Positions 1-11,699 of a stretch of 64,000 nucleotides of DNA are shown piece by piece. Origin of the DNA: Dichetophora obliterata (Eukaryota > Arthropoda > Insecta > Diptera > Sciomyzidae); assembly GCA_963920525.1 (NCBI GenBank), contig OY986439.1, positions 47,094,982 to 47,158,981 on the forward strand, given 5' to 3'. A program made the translations under genes and the position numbers. Position 1 is the first letter of the stretch; each line of letters starts with the position of its first letter. The notes beneath the pieces are model-generated. The model was not told the origin of the DNA and did no database searches. It saw nothing but the letters and a program-made list of their open reading frames with translations.

Positions 1-247
1 TATTTTAAAAAATTTATTTATTTAGTAGATAAAATACAAAAAGTCACTGACCTTTCAAACTGTTTAAAAAATCAAATCGTGGTTATTTGATGAGGTCCCT
101 TTGTATGGGAGGCAGATGGACTTTTCTTTAATTTTGCCAAATTTCATGTCATAATTAATTATTGTTGAATCATAAGATATCTTAAAATTTTTACGGCGAT
201 CCTTTGAATGTTAGGTAGGTGAGATTTTATATGGTTTTACTAAATGT

Positions 248-975
248 TACACTCAAAAAATTTTTAAGTAAAATTTCTACGAATGATATTAGTAAACAAA
301 ATATTCGTACATTTTACAAATATGCGTACAATATACAAAGTATTTTTATTGTGATATCTTTACGAATTCATTCGTATAATCTTTCCAATGCCTGATGTAG
401 TATCTACGAATATATTTGTTTTATATACTAATGATATTCGTAAACAAAGATAAATCAATTCATATTAGTGCATTGTACGAATGATTGTGTACATATAAAT
501 AATAATATTCGTAAATTTGTCGTACGAATAACTTCGTAATTTCTTACATTACATTTGTAGTATTTACTTATCTTTTTGAACTATTAACGAATGAAAAATA
601 ATATGAGTAGAAACAATTCATTCGTAGGCTGACCTACGTAGTAGAATGAACGAATTATTAGTAAAGTTTAAAAAATTGAAAACCGAAATCATTCAGCCTT
701 GTTTTTAAAACATCTACAGAACATAAGGAAATACGAGATTGTCAAGTGACTGTAGCCTACTGGTAGAGTGCGTGGCCTGTAAACTAAAGAGCCGAGGTTC
801 AAACCCCAGCTCAGACAGAATTCTTTTTTTTTTTTTTGGCTGGTTTCTATCAACAAAATATTCGTAATATGTACTAATATAAGTCGATTCTACGAATTTT
901 ATTGGTAGTTTTCAGCCACGAATAGGAATGGACGCAGTTATAAGTAATATTTACACACAAATATTTTTGAGTGTA
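248..975. mobile_element. Motif-rich non-autonomous element with short terminal inverted repeats
   Basis: The segment is bounded by a 12-bp inverted repeat, TACACTCAAAAA at 248-259 and its reverse complement at 964-975. Inside, ATTCGTA/TACGAAT occurs about a dozen times in both orientations, which resembles the subterminal motif arrays of non-autonomous DNA transposons. It carries a tRNA-like segment at 748-817 followed by a T run at about 822-837. No coding sequence is seen and I could not define a target-site duplication, so the exact ends and the superfamily are uncertain. Confidence 0.45.
748..817 (+). repeat. tRNA-derived (SINE-head-like) segment
   Basis: It contains an A-box-like stretch around 751-772 (GTAGCCTACTGGTAGAGTGC) and a B-box-like GGTTCAAACCCC at 796-807, about 35 bp apart, then a T run from about 822 that could end Pol III transcription. 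The 5' and 3' ends do not pair into a 7-bp acceptor stem, and the anticodon stem is poor, so a working tRNA is unlikely. A related copy lies on the minus strand at 36195-36278, which favours a tRNA-derived repeat family. Confidence 0.45.
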
Positions 976-1606
976 CAGTCAGGGCTTAGATTTGAAATCA
1001 AATGTATAGAGGGAAGTACGCATTGAAGGTATACGTAGTTTTCATTCGATTTGGCTCATCTTCGAACTTGAAATTTAGTTTTTAAATAGAAACATATCTA
1101 AAATTTGCTTTTAAATTATGGCTGCAAACGTTTTAACAGTCAGACGGACATGGATTTGATGCTGATCAAAACCTAGGTATTTTTATGGTAATTATGGACT
1201 TTATAATTGGCGGAACAAAGTTAATATTCCTCTTTACGCCGGACAATAATTCGTATAAGTATATTATTATTTACACATAATAATAAAATCGAAATAATCA
1301 AGTTTATAGTTTTGAAATACTACTACTTACTATTTCTTCATCTAATGTTTAGAATAAAAAAATTTAAGTTTTTTCTTTTTTATCTAATAATCTAATGATT
1401 TTTTTTTGTTCACTCATGATTTGTTGTTATTTATGACTAGCTGTTGCTATAATATTTATTATTGTTTATTATTTTTCGTTAAATCACTGAATGTTAGTTT
1501 TAAGTTATATTTATTTTTCTGTTTTTTATAACTAGTTGTTATTCTTAACTTTTTAATGCATCTAAAAGACTCTGTCTTATATGTAAACATTACTATTTCT
1601 AAATAA

Positions 1607-1638
<32 letters not shown>

Positions 1639-1780
1639 GTATAATTCTGAATAAAAAAAATAAAAAAAAAATATTAATATTTTTCGCGATAAATTAAAAT
1701 TGTTGATCATTGAACAGTGGGTCTCAATATTATGACAAGATCCCGTGATCTTACCATGGTTGTAGGTGTTAGTATTCCAA
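976..1780. other. AT-rich DNA without a recognisable gene
   Basis: I see no coding sequence or element ends here. The only distinct structure is the (AAAT)n run at 1609-1637. Confidence 0.5.
1609..1637. repeat. (AAAT)n microsatellite
   Basis: About seven consecutive AAAT units. Such runs often mark the 3' tail of a non-LTR retrotransposon, but no body is recognisable beside it. Confidence 0.85.
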
Positions 1781-2082
1781 TACGCAATAAAATTACGAAT
1801 TGGGTTATGACAACATATTTTTCCCTAAACTATCTCGTACTCAAAAAGTATGCAATCGGCACAGTATTAAATTTTAATGATTTATGAAAAAGTGGGTGTG
1901 GATATTGTTTTATCACGCCCATTTGTTCTACTAAATTGCCAAACTAAAGTCTAATACGACCTACACCGCCTAAAACATATAATTTTTATTTATTTAATGG
2001 CGGTAAAAGCTTTATTCCTTGCGCAATTGCAAGCAATAAGTTGACAAACTTTTATCGCAATCGGATGAACGATACTGCATCG
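1781..2082 (-). mobile_element. Degenerate Helitron-type body, first part
   Basis: The segment carries phrases also present, in the other orientation, in the Helitrons at 60262-64000: GGCGGTAAAAG, CACGCCCA, and a motif resembling TAATACGACC..ACCG. It breaks at the hAT-like element that starts at 2083 and resumes at 3763, where the target duplication CTGCATC joins the two parts. It is old and diverged, and no ends are visible. Confidence 0.5.
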
Positions 2083-2544
2083 TAGAGTTCGCAAACTATC
2101 GATTGCACTATCGATAATATCGATAGTTTCACACTATCGTGGCTATCGATAGTTTTGGACTAACTATCGATGGTTTTCGATAGTATTTTATTATTTTTTT
2201 CTTTACACCACTATTTAGTTGTCATGTGCCATTTGTTTTTTTTAGACTGAACTAACACTTAGGGGATGCCCCTTATAAATGTGTGAGCATAGTGTTGATT
2301 CGGAAAATGGGTGATAGTTAGTTGGAGGGTGGATAGATGCGATGATGATTTGTTTTAAATTTGCACAGCTCTTAACAGCGGGATAACTCCACAACTTAAC
2401 CGCGCGACTGAAGAACTAATTATCACGGTAATGCGGGGTTCTGTTGGGCATCAAGGCAATGGCAAAGAAACGGGCTTGGACAAAATAAACCTGGAAACAC
2501 ACGGGCTAGTGGCATCAAGACACTCTTGAACACTTCCCATTGTA

Positions 2545-3438
2545 AAGGGTGACCCAACAAGAGCGCAATTTTTAAATTTTAAATAAAACACAGATACTTA
2601 AAAAAAAAAATCGTGAAACTTTATTATATCGTAAAGTAGACAGAATGAGGTTATGTATGGAACAATATATCGTGCAGATGGCCTCCGCGGCTTTGTTGGC
2701 ATACACGCGATCTTTTCATGAAATTTTCAATGACCGTTTTGCATAAATGCTGCGGTATTTCATTAATGCAGCGTCCAATTTCCTCTTTTAAGGCTTGAGT
2801 CGTCGTCGGCTTATTCACGTAAACCCTCGACTTCAAAAAAACCCAAAGAAAAAAATCTAATGGTGTTAAATCGCACGATCTAGGCGGCCAATTCTGATCT
2901 CCAAAACGCGAAATAACACGACCGGGAAATGACTGATGCAGCAATTGAATTGTTTCTCTAGCTGTATGACATGTGGTGCCGTCTTGTTGGAACCACATGC
3001 CCTCCACATTGATTTCTTCAATTCTAGGCAAGAAAAACTGGTTATCATTTCACGATACCGAACACCATTGACTGTTTGCGCTTGACCTGCCTCATTTTCA
3101 TAAAAAAAGGTCCAATGATTCCTCCAGCCCAAAAACCACACCACACAGTGACACGTTGAGGATGCATTTGCTTCTCGTGAATCACACGAGGATTTTCCTC
3201 ACCCTAAATGCGACAATTCTGCCTATTGACGAAGCCTGTAGCCGAACTGTAGCCGCAAAACTTTCACCATTTTGGTAAAACAATTTCACAATGAGAATGC
3301 GTTGTTCATTCGTGTAGCGCTCCATTTTTACTAACCTCGTACCTTCTACTAACAAACAATAACAATTGTTCAAATGTCAAACAATGACACTTCGAATGGC
3401 GCCAAATTTAAAAATTGCGTTCTTGTTGGGACACCCTT
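2545..3438 (-). mobile_element. Internally deleted mariner-like transposon
   Basis: Imperfect 36-bp terminal inverted repeats (two mismatches) begin AAAGGGTG and are flanked by TA at 2543-2544 and 3439-3440, the Tc1/mariner target duplication. The element is 894 bp, against about 1.3 kb for a complete mariner, and encodes a deleted transposase on the minus strand. It sits inside the hAT-like element 2083-3754, so it is the younger insertion. Confidence 0.9.
2651..3325 (-). pseudogene. Mariner-family transposase, deleted and frameshifted
   Basis: This encoded a DDE/D transposase that cuts and pastes the element between TA sites. The minus strand starts with MERYTNEQR (ATG at 3325), typical of the insect family with a helix-turn-helix N-terminus. 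A large internal deletion follows. A middle piece reading VNGVRYREM lies in one frame (around 3000-3140) and the C-terminal part starting MPRIEEINVEG in another (3031 to the stop at 2651). The C-terminal part keeps QQDG with the second catalytic aspartate and CDLTPLDFF with the third acidic residue, also aspartate, 36 residues apart, and the WPPRSCDLTPLD signature. The first catalytic aspartate region is lost. The protein cannot be active. Confidence 0.9.
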
Positions 3439-3762
3439 TAGTACCTATACAGAAGACAAAGGCAACACACATTACGTCGATGCCCAATAGAGTTGAGAGA
3501 GGATGAAATATTTTCATTCACTATCAATTATATCACATGACGTTGAATTTGGTCCAGAAGCTCCAAATAAGATCTAGAAGCCCCTGCCTGTGCAAATTGT
3601 ACTCCATTTTTGGCCTGATGAATGAGGTGTTAATCTCGAGCATATATTTTTCAGATGTGTGAATACTACATATACATCGATAGTTTATCGATGGTTAGTG
3701 AAAAACTATCGCCCACTATCGATGGTCTAGACTATCGATAGTTTGCGAACTCTACTGCATCA

Positions 3763-4060
3763 CATAAAGGATTAACATACAAACAAACAAACAATCAGTG
3801 TTGTTGTTTGACTGCCGTTAAAAGTAGGCGTGGCATAATTTATTTATATAGTTCACCCACACATCAAATTTAACTATCAAATCAGGTACAATTGAAGATC
3901 TAGGTCGTAGAAACAGTGCGACCACGACTATTTTTAAAACAGTTTCCGAGAGTAACCTCACGAACTTGGTTACCACATTGTAGTCTAGTACGACTAAAAC
4001 CGTCTTAAATATGGTATTTTTCTTAACTTGTGGGTGTCGTGTCGTGAGTAAGATTGTCGT
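3763..4060 (-). mobile_element. Degenerate Helitron-type body, second part
   Basis: This continues the segment 1781-2082 after removal of the hAT-like insertion. It includes (CAAA)n around 3780-3795, GTAGGCGTGGCATAA, GTTTCCGAGAGTAACC and a TCTAGTACGACTAAAACCG phrase, all counterparts of sequence in the Helitrons at 60.3-64 kb. No CTAG terminus is found. Confidence 0.5.
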
Positions 4061-4078
4061 CTACTAATATGTTGGACC

Positions 4079-4408
4079 ATGCGAAACACCCTATTGAAAT
4101 TGCATGAGGTGGCTGAGACTCTTGGTATCTCAACTGAAAGGGTACATCACATTTTATATGAATATTTGTACATGAAAATGATATCCGTGCAATGGGTGCA
4201 ATGGTTGCAATGGGTGCAATGGGGGATTGCTCACATTCAACCATACACTTTAATAGAATGTCTGGCGATATTCGTCCGAAATCCGAAGGAGCTTTTGCAT
4301 CATAGACAAAGCATGGATACATCACAACACACCAGAGGCCAAGGAACAGTCCAAACAGAGGACTTCTCATGTGACTCCAAAACCACTGAACCAATGTTTA
4401 ATGTTTAA
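4079..4408 (+). pseudogene. Mos1-like mariner transposase fragment
   Basis: An open stretch reads LKLHEVAETLGISTERVHHIL followed by ECLAIFVRNPKE, the helix-turn-helix region of Mos1-type mariner transposases. The reading then slips: the adjacent frame gives IIDKAWIHHNTPEAKEQSK at about 4296-4350, where the first aspartate corresponds to the first catalytic residue of the family's VDETWIHH block. A 9-bp unit TGCAATGGG is repeated about four times at 4188-4222 and pads the middle with an artificial VQWVQW run. The C-terminal two thirds are not recognisable downstream. No terminal repeats were found. Confidence 0.8.
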
Positions 4409-4424
4409 TTTTTTTTTTATAAAA

Positions 4425-4479
4425 AGGTCAAAGAACCAAGGCTTGCACCTTATACAAACAAGGTTTTGGTCTTTGACCT
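4425..4479. repeat. Short inverted repeat (hairpin)
   Basis: AGGTCAAAGAACCAA (4425-4439) and TTGGTCTTTGACCT (4466-4479) are inverted copies apart from one extra base, around a 26-bp loop. It lies just after the mariner relic and is not a mariner end that I recognise. Function unknown. Confidence 0.6.
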
Positions 4480-7400
4480 GAAAGGATAGGGATAGATTTA
4501 TTTAGAGGAATTGATTGGAACCATACATGAATCATTGATTAGGCGAAACAACCGTGAAAGACAATTTGAATTGCTTTTAACCGAGGTCTCTACCAAAAAT
4601 CACTCAACGCATCTTAAGAAATTTTCAAGTAAAAAAACACAAATAAAGAAACAATTTTTTGGCACACAGGTGCAGAAACAGTTAAAAAATTGGTTTGGCA
4701 GTCAAAGTATTAAGTCTGCAATACATATTTTTTTTTAATCCATCAAAAATTGGCAAATGACAGATTGCACTACATGGATATTTGAAAAGCCTGTATGATT
4801 ATATTTGAACGTTTCCTCTTGTAATAAAATTTTTTTGAATATTAAAGAACTTGAAAATTTGAGGGGTTTTTAAATTAATATAATTTTTATTGTTTAATTT
4901 AACACAGGCCCAACTCAATTTTCTTCACCTAATCTTCATGGAATGCCTTCTTAATAGTAGGCAAAGATTATTAAGATAAGATATATACATAAATAGTCAA
5001 TCTCAAATTTGATTTGCCAAGTGGCCTTTTCACATCATGTGATTTTAAATATGTAATTCGAAAATTATTCAAAAATGTAATTGAATTTAAAAGATGTGAA
5101 GGAAGTAAAGCTAAATGAAATATATTCTTATTGTAATCAACACTCAATACTGGTTAACTCAATGCTGGTTGACTTAATATAGGCTTAATCACAAAAAAAG
5201 ATCAAATCGTGAGCAATTCAAACAAATACATTTTCTGTTCACAGCTAATCACAGCGGAAACGGAAATGTGATTACTTCGTTAATGCATCCGTTTGATAAA
5301 TTCGCTTAATGGCTCTCCAGTGAATAAAGTAAATCCCATAATTGATTTTTTTTATTTACACCACATTGAAATACACTTTATATTGAATTCAAAAGAGTGT
5401 AAACTCAATCTTCTAGGTTGTGCCTTGATATGGATGGTTGAATGAATATGTGTGTGTTTGTGTGTATGTGTGGTAAAAGTTTAAAATGAGGGTGTGCCTT
5501 TGTTGTCACAAATACACATGAACGATTTTGACACAAAACGAATGATGTGTCAATTCAAGAAGAGAATTGTAACAATAACGAAAAGCATGAAGTATGAGAC
5601 AAAAAGAAAAACAAATAACAAACAATGAAATAACATGCTATAAATAAATGTTGAAAAAGTGTCGCGAAGCTCATTAAACGGCAACGTCAAAAACATTTAT
5701 TTACTAACTCCCACACGTACGTGTGTATTAGTGGGTGTAAGTAAGCATGATTGAGTGAGTGAGTGATTGAGTGAGTTAATATTTGTGCGTGTGCAGTACA
5801 CGTATGCGTTCACGCGTAATGAGTCATAAAACTAAATTTGTGCTAAAAGAGAATTAAACCGGTCGCGACGTAGCGCTTCCAACCTAACTCCCAACCTTAT
5901 GGTTAATTTTGTCATTTTGCGGTCGTCGGCAGTCGAATCACGTAGGAACCCTAAGTCAAGTCATTATTAAATGTATTTCTATTTTCTATAACGGTAAAAG
6001 GTAGTATACACAACACTACGATGAAGGGAAGAACGAAGGCAAACAAACATATCAGTTAGTGTCTCCAAATCCTGTGTAATTTATATCTGTATAATCCTTA
6101 GAGAACGAAGTCCATTGAGTTTTCCAAAATGCTACATTTCTTAATTAATCATAGTTGACATTTTATTTTGAAATAATTTCAATAAATATGCTGATGAAAA
6201 TGATAAAAGTAATGTTACAACAGCTTCACATGATTACATTAAGTGCAGTCCAGCTTATTCAAAAATGTCCCCACATCAATAACTGCTTTAAACAGTATTT
6301 TGCAATAAATCAAGCTTATCCGAAGTTGAGTTAAATTTTTCTCTAATTAACCCAACCACTTCATTAAGTAAGTTTTAACATAATAAAAGCCTTTCGATAT
6401 GCTATAAAACTAAAGTTCGATGGCAACGCAAGTAAATAAGTTGTCAGCATTTTTTAAATTAATTATGCCACCATATTTATACATGACATACATACGTTTT
6501 CATCACCGTGAACCAGTTTTTCTGTAGCATGACGATTATCATATTTCACAAAATATATGTAAATGACAGAAAAAAATTTAACCAAAAATGGAGAAAACAA
6601 AATACAATTTAAACAGCGGCACGCAAGCAATACATTTGAACGTTTTACATATTAATTTGTAGCGAAACCTGACTACTTTATGGTTAAGTGTGAGTGCGTG
6701 AATGTGTGTGTGTGTGTGCTGCTGCTGTCACACCTCAATAAAACCGCATGAGGGCGTCGTCCGTTATCAATGCATGCATAAAGTTTTTTCACCTTACTGG
6801 CTGCTTTTTTTTGCTGTTTTCCCGCAAACTTTTTCACCAAACATAATAAAAGTGTGACAATCAGATATACATATCTGTATTTGAACGTTATAATAAGCAT
6901 TTAAGTGTGTGCATGTGTTTGTGTGGAATTGGTTTTGGGCGAAAATATATTGAGTTGGTTTCGGATTTAATGATGATTAATGAGAACATTGGATTTCTTA
7001 ATATTCACAACTTTAATCAAATTGGGTAATGTCCTTGTCGAGAATTAATCTAAAGCAAAACTAAACTACAAATTTTAAATTTTTTCTGAACTTATTTTAA
7101 AAAACATAGCTTAATTTGCTATAACACAACATAAAATTATGTACGTTTCTAAATCTGAACAGTGATTATATAATTAAAAACTATTTGTGAAAGTGTAAAG
7201 CGAGGCACTTTACCAAACTTCAGCGTATAAGTTACAAAGCCTTAAATTGCTTGATGTATAATTGAAGGTTGTTATCCTGTTTACGACATCTCAATGTTAT
7301 GAAGAATACAATTTTAATATTGAATTTAGTAAAAGTACGCTTTTTATGCAAATTCATTAAATGTATTGCCAACAAAAATACTGCTGCTCTCTTATTTCCT

Positions 7401-8181
7401 TGTAGAGTTTTTGACTATGTAGCTGTATGTATGTATGTATGTATGTATGTAGTCACATTGAAAAATTATACACAGGCCATTTCATTCCTCATTTACTACA
7501 GAATAAGTTAGTGTAGACCGTCTTATAATTGAATATAAATTATTTCTATACTTATCTTAAGCCATAGCAACAGTTTCCAGTTATGAAGTATCTATTGGAT
7601 ACAAATTTTCTGATTTGAAACCCAAAACCACAAAAACCTTTCAGCAATATTTCCCTGGGTGATATGACAGCGCAGTTTAAAAATAACTAAAGAATAAAAT
7701 TAGTTATATGTGCTTATAAGACCGTACCAGAGAAAAAAGTTAGCCGCACACCATCTTACTCAAAGCATTTTTGAAAAGTAATTTCGAAAAAAAAAAATTT
7801 TTTTTGACCAAACGTAAGGTTGCCAATTGAAATATTTTGTCATATCTTCGAAATTTACAGTAAAGTACCTAGTTCTTGTACTTACCCACCAAATCAGAGT
7901 TCTTACCATCCTAATGTATCACCTTTATGTCAAAAAATGAAAGCTCTCAAAAAATCATTAAACTTTTTATCTGTAATGGAAGCAGATTCATGTCTACTTC
8001 AGCGTAAATACATGCCTCGAATTTTATGTGCACAACAACATAACATTCGGTGCCTAAATTGGAGGTGCTACGATTTTAAAAATCTGTTGTAAGAATTTAA
8101 AAAAGCTATAGGCGGACCATAAAATTTTTTTTTTATTTCGTATGAAATTATTTTCATTTCGCTTAAAATGTTTTAGTTTTG
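4480..8181. other. Low-repeat DNA with microsatellites, no gene recognised
   Basis: No coding sequence longer than chance is recognisable on either strand. The region holds TG/GTGT runs at about 5450-5475 and 6703-6719, GAGT runs at about 5753-5780, and an (ATGT)n run at 7425-7451. The base composition is less extreme than in the transposon-rich parts, so it may be unique intergenic or intronic sequence. Confidence 0.4.
7425..7451. repeat. (ATGT)n microsatellite
   Basis: About six uninterrupted ATGT units. Confidence 0.85.
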
Positions 8182-8310
8182 CGATTTTGAAGCTGGGGTA
8201 AACACAAAGTGAAAATGGGTTGCTGATGCCAAATCCGAATAACAGAACAGAATTAACAGTAACAGAATTTACAAATTCCAAAATTTATTTGGCAATAGGG
8301 TCATTGGCCG
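8182..8310 (+). repeat. Dispersed repeat, copy 1 (GCTGATGCCAAATCC family)
   Basis: Contains AAAATGGGTTGCTGATGCC followed by CAGAATTTACAAATT and an ATTTATTTGGCAAT phrase. Copy 2 lies in the same orientation at 10590-10715. Superfamily unknown. Confidence 0.65.
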
Positions 8311-8639
8311 AAACCTAGACCGAAATTGGTTATAAATATGAAAATTAAAGTTTTTACAAATACATTTTTTTATTAAAAGAAAACAAAAGTACTCTCATAC
8401 ACATAAGAAAAAATTTCAATAAAAAAAATTATTATTTGAATATTGAAGTTTATAATAAATAATTGAAATTAATAATATAATATAATAATCCCAGTAGGAA
8501 GCCGAGCGCTCCACTAGCGCAACTGAAGCGCTCCAAAAAAACAGTAGAGCGCTTTATTCTCCTTGCGTATAGTGCATTTTTTAGCATTAGCATGTCATCA
8601 GATGTATGCGCTCCATTCTCGCTGTTCAAAATATAAAAT

Positions 8640-8820
8640 CGTAGCAAGAACTGAGCGCTTTGTTCACCTTGTAGTTGATACGAAATAGTTGCGAGAACCG
8701 AGAGCTTTGCTCGCCTTGTAGTTTATACGAAATAGTGGCGAGAACCGAGCACTTTTTCCTCCTTGTAGTTAATACTAAAAAGTAGCGAGAACTGAGCGCT
8801 TTTTTCCCTTGAAGTTAATA
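8640..8820 (+). repeat. Tandem repeat, about 55-60 bp unit, three to four copies
   Basis: Units contain GCGAGAACCGAGCRCTTT followed by CTTGTAGTTRATACRAAA. Copies begin near 8645, 8692, 8740 and 8785 and are diverged. Confidence 0.65.
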
Positions 8821-9079
8821 CAAAAACTAGCTTTAATAAAACAAATACATAGTACAATTATTAACTCTTTTGCATTTATGCATTTAATTTTGTTTTTTTA
8901 TGTTTGGGGATTATTTAACAATAAGAACTAAATTTCTAAATTCACAACGTGATAAAAAATAACAAAAATTCAGTAAGTAATTAATTAATTAGATGAAGTA
9001 AGTACACTTATTTAAAACACAGTTTTACTGTAAAGTTTCTGCTGTTGAATTGTTATTTTTCTTGTTTTTGCTCACATCC

Positions 9080-9600
9080 CTGTAAAATTTATTTTTGTAG
9101 TAGTGAAATCCTGCCTTCATTTCGAAATGGCCGAGCACAGGTATTTGTAGGTAATGATCGATCGAGTCCGACAATAGTCAGTACGATGCGGTCTCGCAGG
9201 ACTCTGGTGCAGTTTTTGTCCTTTTTTTTAAATAAAACTCATTTTTACAGTTGCTGATAAAAATTTGTTCAATACTTACTTTTATGAGTTTCGCGTATTA
9301 AATTGAGGATGAAATCGCTGGATGGACTCGATGTGGAGGGGCAGCATGATGTTGCCGCGCATGGCCTTGGTGCAGGACTTTGGTGCAGTACTTGCCCTTT
9401 TTTATAAACGGAACACATTTTTTAATTTGATTTATAAATACTTACTTTTGAATTCCGCGTATTAAAAGGAGATCTCGCAGGACTTCGATGCAGTACTTTT
9501 GCTTTTATAAAAATATAAAACCATTTTACTTTTTGCATTAAAATCTTTTATTAAAACTTACTTTTGTAAACTACGCGTATGAAAGCACGGATGCCGCAAG
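9080..9600 (+). repeat. Imperfect tandem repeat of about 120-170 bp
   Basis: At least three units share GGACTYYGGTGCAGTACTT, CTTTTTTATAAA, ATACTTACTTTT and CGCGTATTAAA in the same order (for example near 9200, 9370 and 9485). Unit length varies. No coding sense. Confidence 0.55.
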
Positions 9601-9875
9601 AGCTATGCAGCACTTAGGAGTTAGCAGAACTTAAGGTTGGTATTTAATGCGCTCGCGGGAATGACAGGTGCGATAGAGCTCACAGTAGTTATGCGCGATA
9701 AGTGATGTGCTTGCTGGATGTGCTTGAAGCAAAAGAACGGGATGTGACGGGCTCTAATTTTAGTTATTTTTTTTGATTTTTTCGAAAATTGATTTTCTAT
9801 TGTTTTGATTTTTTATTCTAAGATTTGTTTGCTAGTGCTACGTTATCACTATGGAAAGAGCTCCAAACATAGCGC

Positions 9876-10018
9876 TTTACAAATATCACTATACACAAGG
9901 AGATGAAAGCGCTCTTAATGCGCATACGAGTAATGCGCATCAAAGCTTTACAAATAGCACTATACGCAAGAAGATGAAAGCGCTCTTAATGCGCATACAA
10001 GTAATGCGCATCAAAGTT
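9876..10018 (+). repeat. 71-bp tandem duplication
   Basis: Two copies (start of equivalent bases at 9881 and 9952) share GATGAAAGCGCTCTTAATGC and GTAATGCGCATCAAAG with few differences. It forms the right end of the AGCGCT element. Confidence 0.85.
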
Positions 10019-10589
10019 CTTACTGGGAATATATGAGACAATTTTTTATTTAATTTTTTGTTGCAAAAGTATTGCATACTTTATATCTTCCGTACACACT
10101 CAAAATAGTAAGCACCTACAATGCTCATTTTTATACTACAAAACAAAGTATTTTTGTTTTTTTTAAAGGTTTAGTATTATGAAAATAGAAATATTTCGCT
10201 TTCTTTTCCTTTATTCCACACACACATAATTCGTTCGGAAGTTTAATTATCATTTTTGGCTCCAGTGCCTATAAAACTTTAATATTAATCGCAATAGAGA
10301 TTATAAAATCGAAAGTGGTAGTATCGAACGCATAAAATTAACCAAAGTGTTTTTCGTTAACACGATAAATCAAATTATAGACGAATTATTAATATTTGTT
10401 TTATACAATGCGTTGTAAATATTTTTATTAAACCAAACTTATATATTTGAATTAAATGACTGATGCAAGAAATTTTTACCAAAAGTTTCAGCTAATTTCG
10501 GCCTCAATATGGCCAAAACTGACAAAAAGGGCTGGAACTGGCCGTAACCGATACCGATACCGAATATTCGGTTGGACACTAGTCGCAAC

Positions 10590-10715
10590 TTTAAAATTTT
10601 TATTATTGTATATTTCGAAGTAGGGGAAAACACTAGTTTAAAATGGGTCGCTGATGCCAAATCCATTGTCAGAATTTACAAATTGCTAAATTTATTTGAC
10701 AATGGGGTTTGCTAC
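10590..10715 (+). repeat. Dispersed repeat, copy 2 (GCTGATGCCAAATCC family)
   Basis: Shares AAAATGGGTCGCTGATGCC, CAGAATTTACAAATTGC and ATTTATTTGACAATGGGG with 8182-8310. Confidence 0.65.
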
Positions 10716-11300
10716 CATTACTGCACCAGTTAAAAATGCGTCGCAAGAAACAAGCTCAAAAAATAAAAATTATTTCTTGTTTCATTAGACGTTTTGATTT
10801 TTTTTATTTAATTTTTGGAAATAATCGTTATTTTCTGTCCCTGGTATAAAAAAAACTCATTTTAAGGGTCCACCCTTGTGTCAAAACACTTTTTAAATTC
10901 TAACATTAGATTCGAAATCAGCTAGCACAAAACAAAAAAATACATTTTTTGAGTTCATCTTAGTGTCAAAAAACTTTTTGAAATTCTTAAATCAGATGCA
11001 AAATAAGTGACCCCTTAATATTGCCTGCACATACACAAAGAATATAAAACGAAAAAGGACATTTTTTTGTGCACAATTTCTTTTTGGAGTCTTTGGTTTG
11101 AAAAAGCATATAAAATCATATTACTCAAAAGCAAAACATGCACATGATTTGTTTTGCTGCTAACGAGTGCCCGAAAGCGATCGTTTGTTTTCATCAAATA
11201 TCGACAACACGATCTGACTAGCTGTTATAGCTATGTAAACTACTGAACTCGACATTGAATGTACATTGTTGTGGCAGAAACGAGTGTATCCGTGCAGAGG
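10716..11300. other. AT-rich DNA, no gene recognised
   Basis: A diverged duplicated phrase, GTGTCAAAACACTTTTTAAA / GTGTCAAAAAACTTTTTGAA, lies at about 10870-10985. Nothing else is identifiable. Confidence 0.4.
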
Positions 11301-11304
11301 TTTA

Positions 11305-11415
11305 GTAAGTACTAGAACAGGACACTTCAAGTCAATAACCTTTGAAGCAAAAAATATGGCCTCCTTGAGACAAAAACATTGATCTATCATACTTAACACT
11401 GCAGTTACACGTTGA
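11305..11415 (+). repeat. Dispersed repeat copy related to 17497-17615
   Basis: Shares TAAGTACTAGAAC, a GTCAATRACYTTTGRAGCAAA phrase and ACAAAAACATYGATYTAT with 17497-17615. The second copy adjoins the right edge of the hAT 12748-17478, so that hAT inserted in or beside a member of this family. Confidence 0.65.
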
Positions 11416-11699
11416 AGTTTTTGCTTTCAAGTTGATCACATATACAGCTTGTCAAAACTCATTTGAATTGGCAGCTATGACGTAGGCTGCACGCAACTTA
11501 ATAGTCAATTTTATTTTCAAGATGCCGTCGTCAAGGGAACAACAAAAACATTATTATTTTTATTAATTTTCTCCATCACTTAATTTAGGGCAGAATATTT
11601 TCAAATCGAATTGCAAAATTTATTTTCACATCAGCGCATTTTCTGATCAGCTGTTTAAAACTTCACCATGAAGTTGCCACACGACTTGAAAGGAAAACT

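Larger units (their letters stand above)
2083..3754. mobile_element. Non-autonomous hAT-like element rich in TATCGATA
   Basis: The ends are perfect inverted repeats of about 21 bp starting TAGAGTTCGCAAAC (2083) and ending GTTTGCGAACTCTA (3754). Flanking 8-bp direct repeats are CTGCATCG (2075-2082) and CTGCATCA (3755-3762), 7 of 8 matching. TIRs starting YARNG with an 8-bp duplication fit hAT. The two ends carry clusters of TATCGATA/ATCGAT (2097-2185 and 3675-3745). The middle is split by a mariner at 2545-3438. No hAT transposase remains. Confidence 0.75.
8489..10028. mobile_element. AGCGCT-motif element with inverted ends and internal tandem repeats
   Basis: The left end TCCCAGTAGGAA (8489-8500) is repeated inverted as TTCTTACTGGGA (10017-10028) with one mismatch. 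Inverted copies of a longer subterminal block, including GAGCGCTTT..CTCCTTG.GTATAGTG, lie at about 8546-8590 and 9850-10000. GAGCGCT/AGCGCTC recurs through both ends. The interior holds three sets of tandem repeats. A target duplication was not found, and no protein is encoded. Confidence 0.5.

Noticed and set aside
748..817. Functional tRNA gene
   Set aside because: No acceptor-stem pairing and a poor anticodon stem; a diverged relative at 36195-36278 indicates a repeat.
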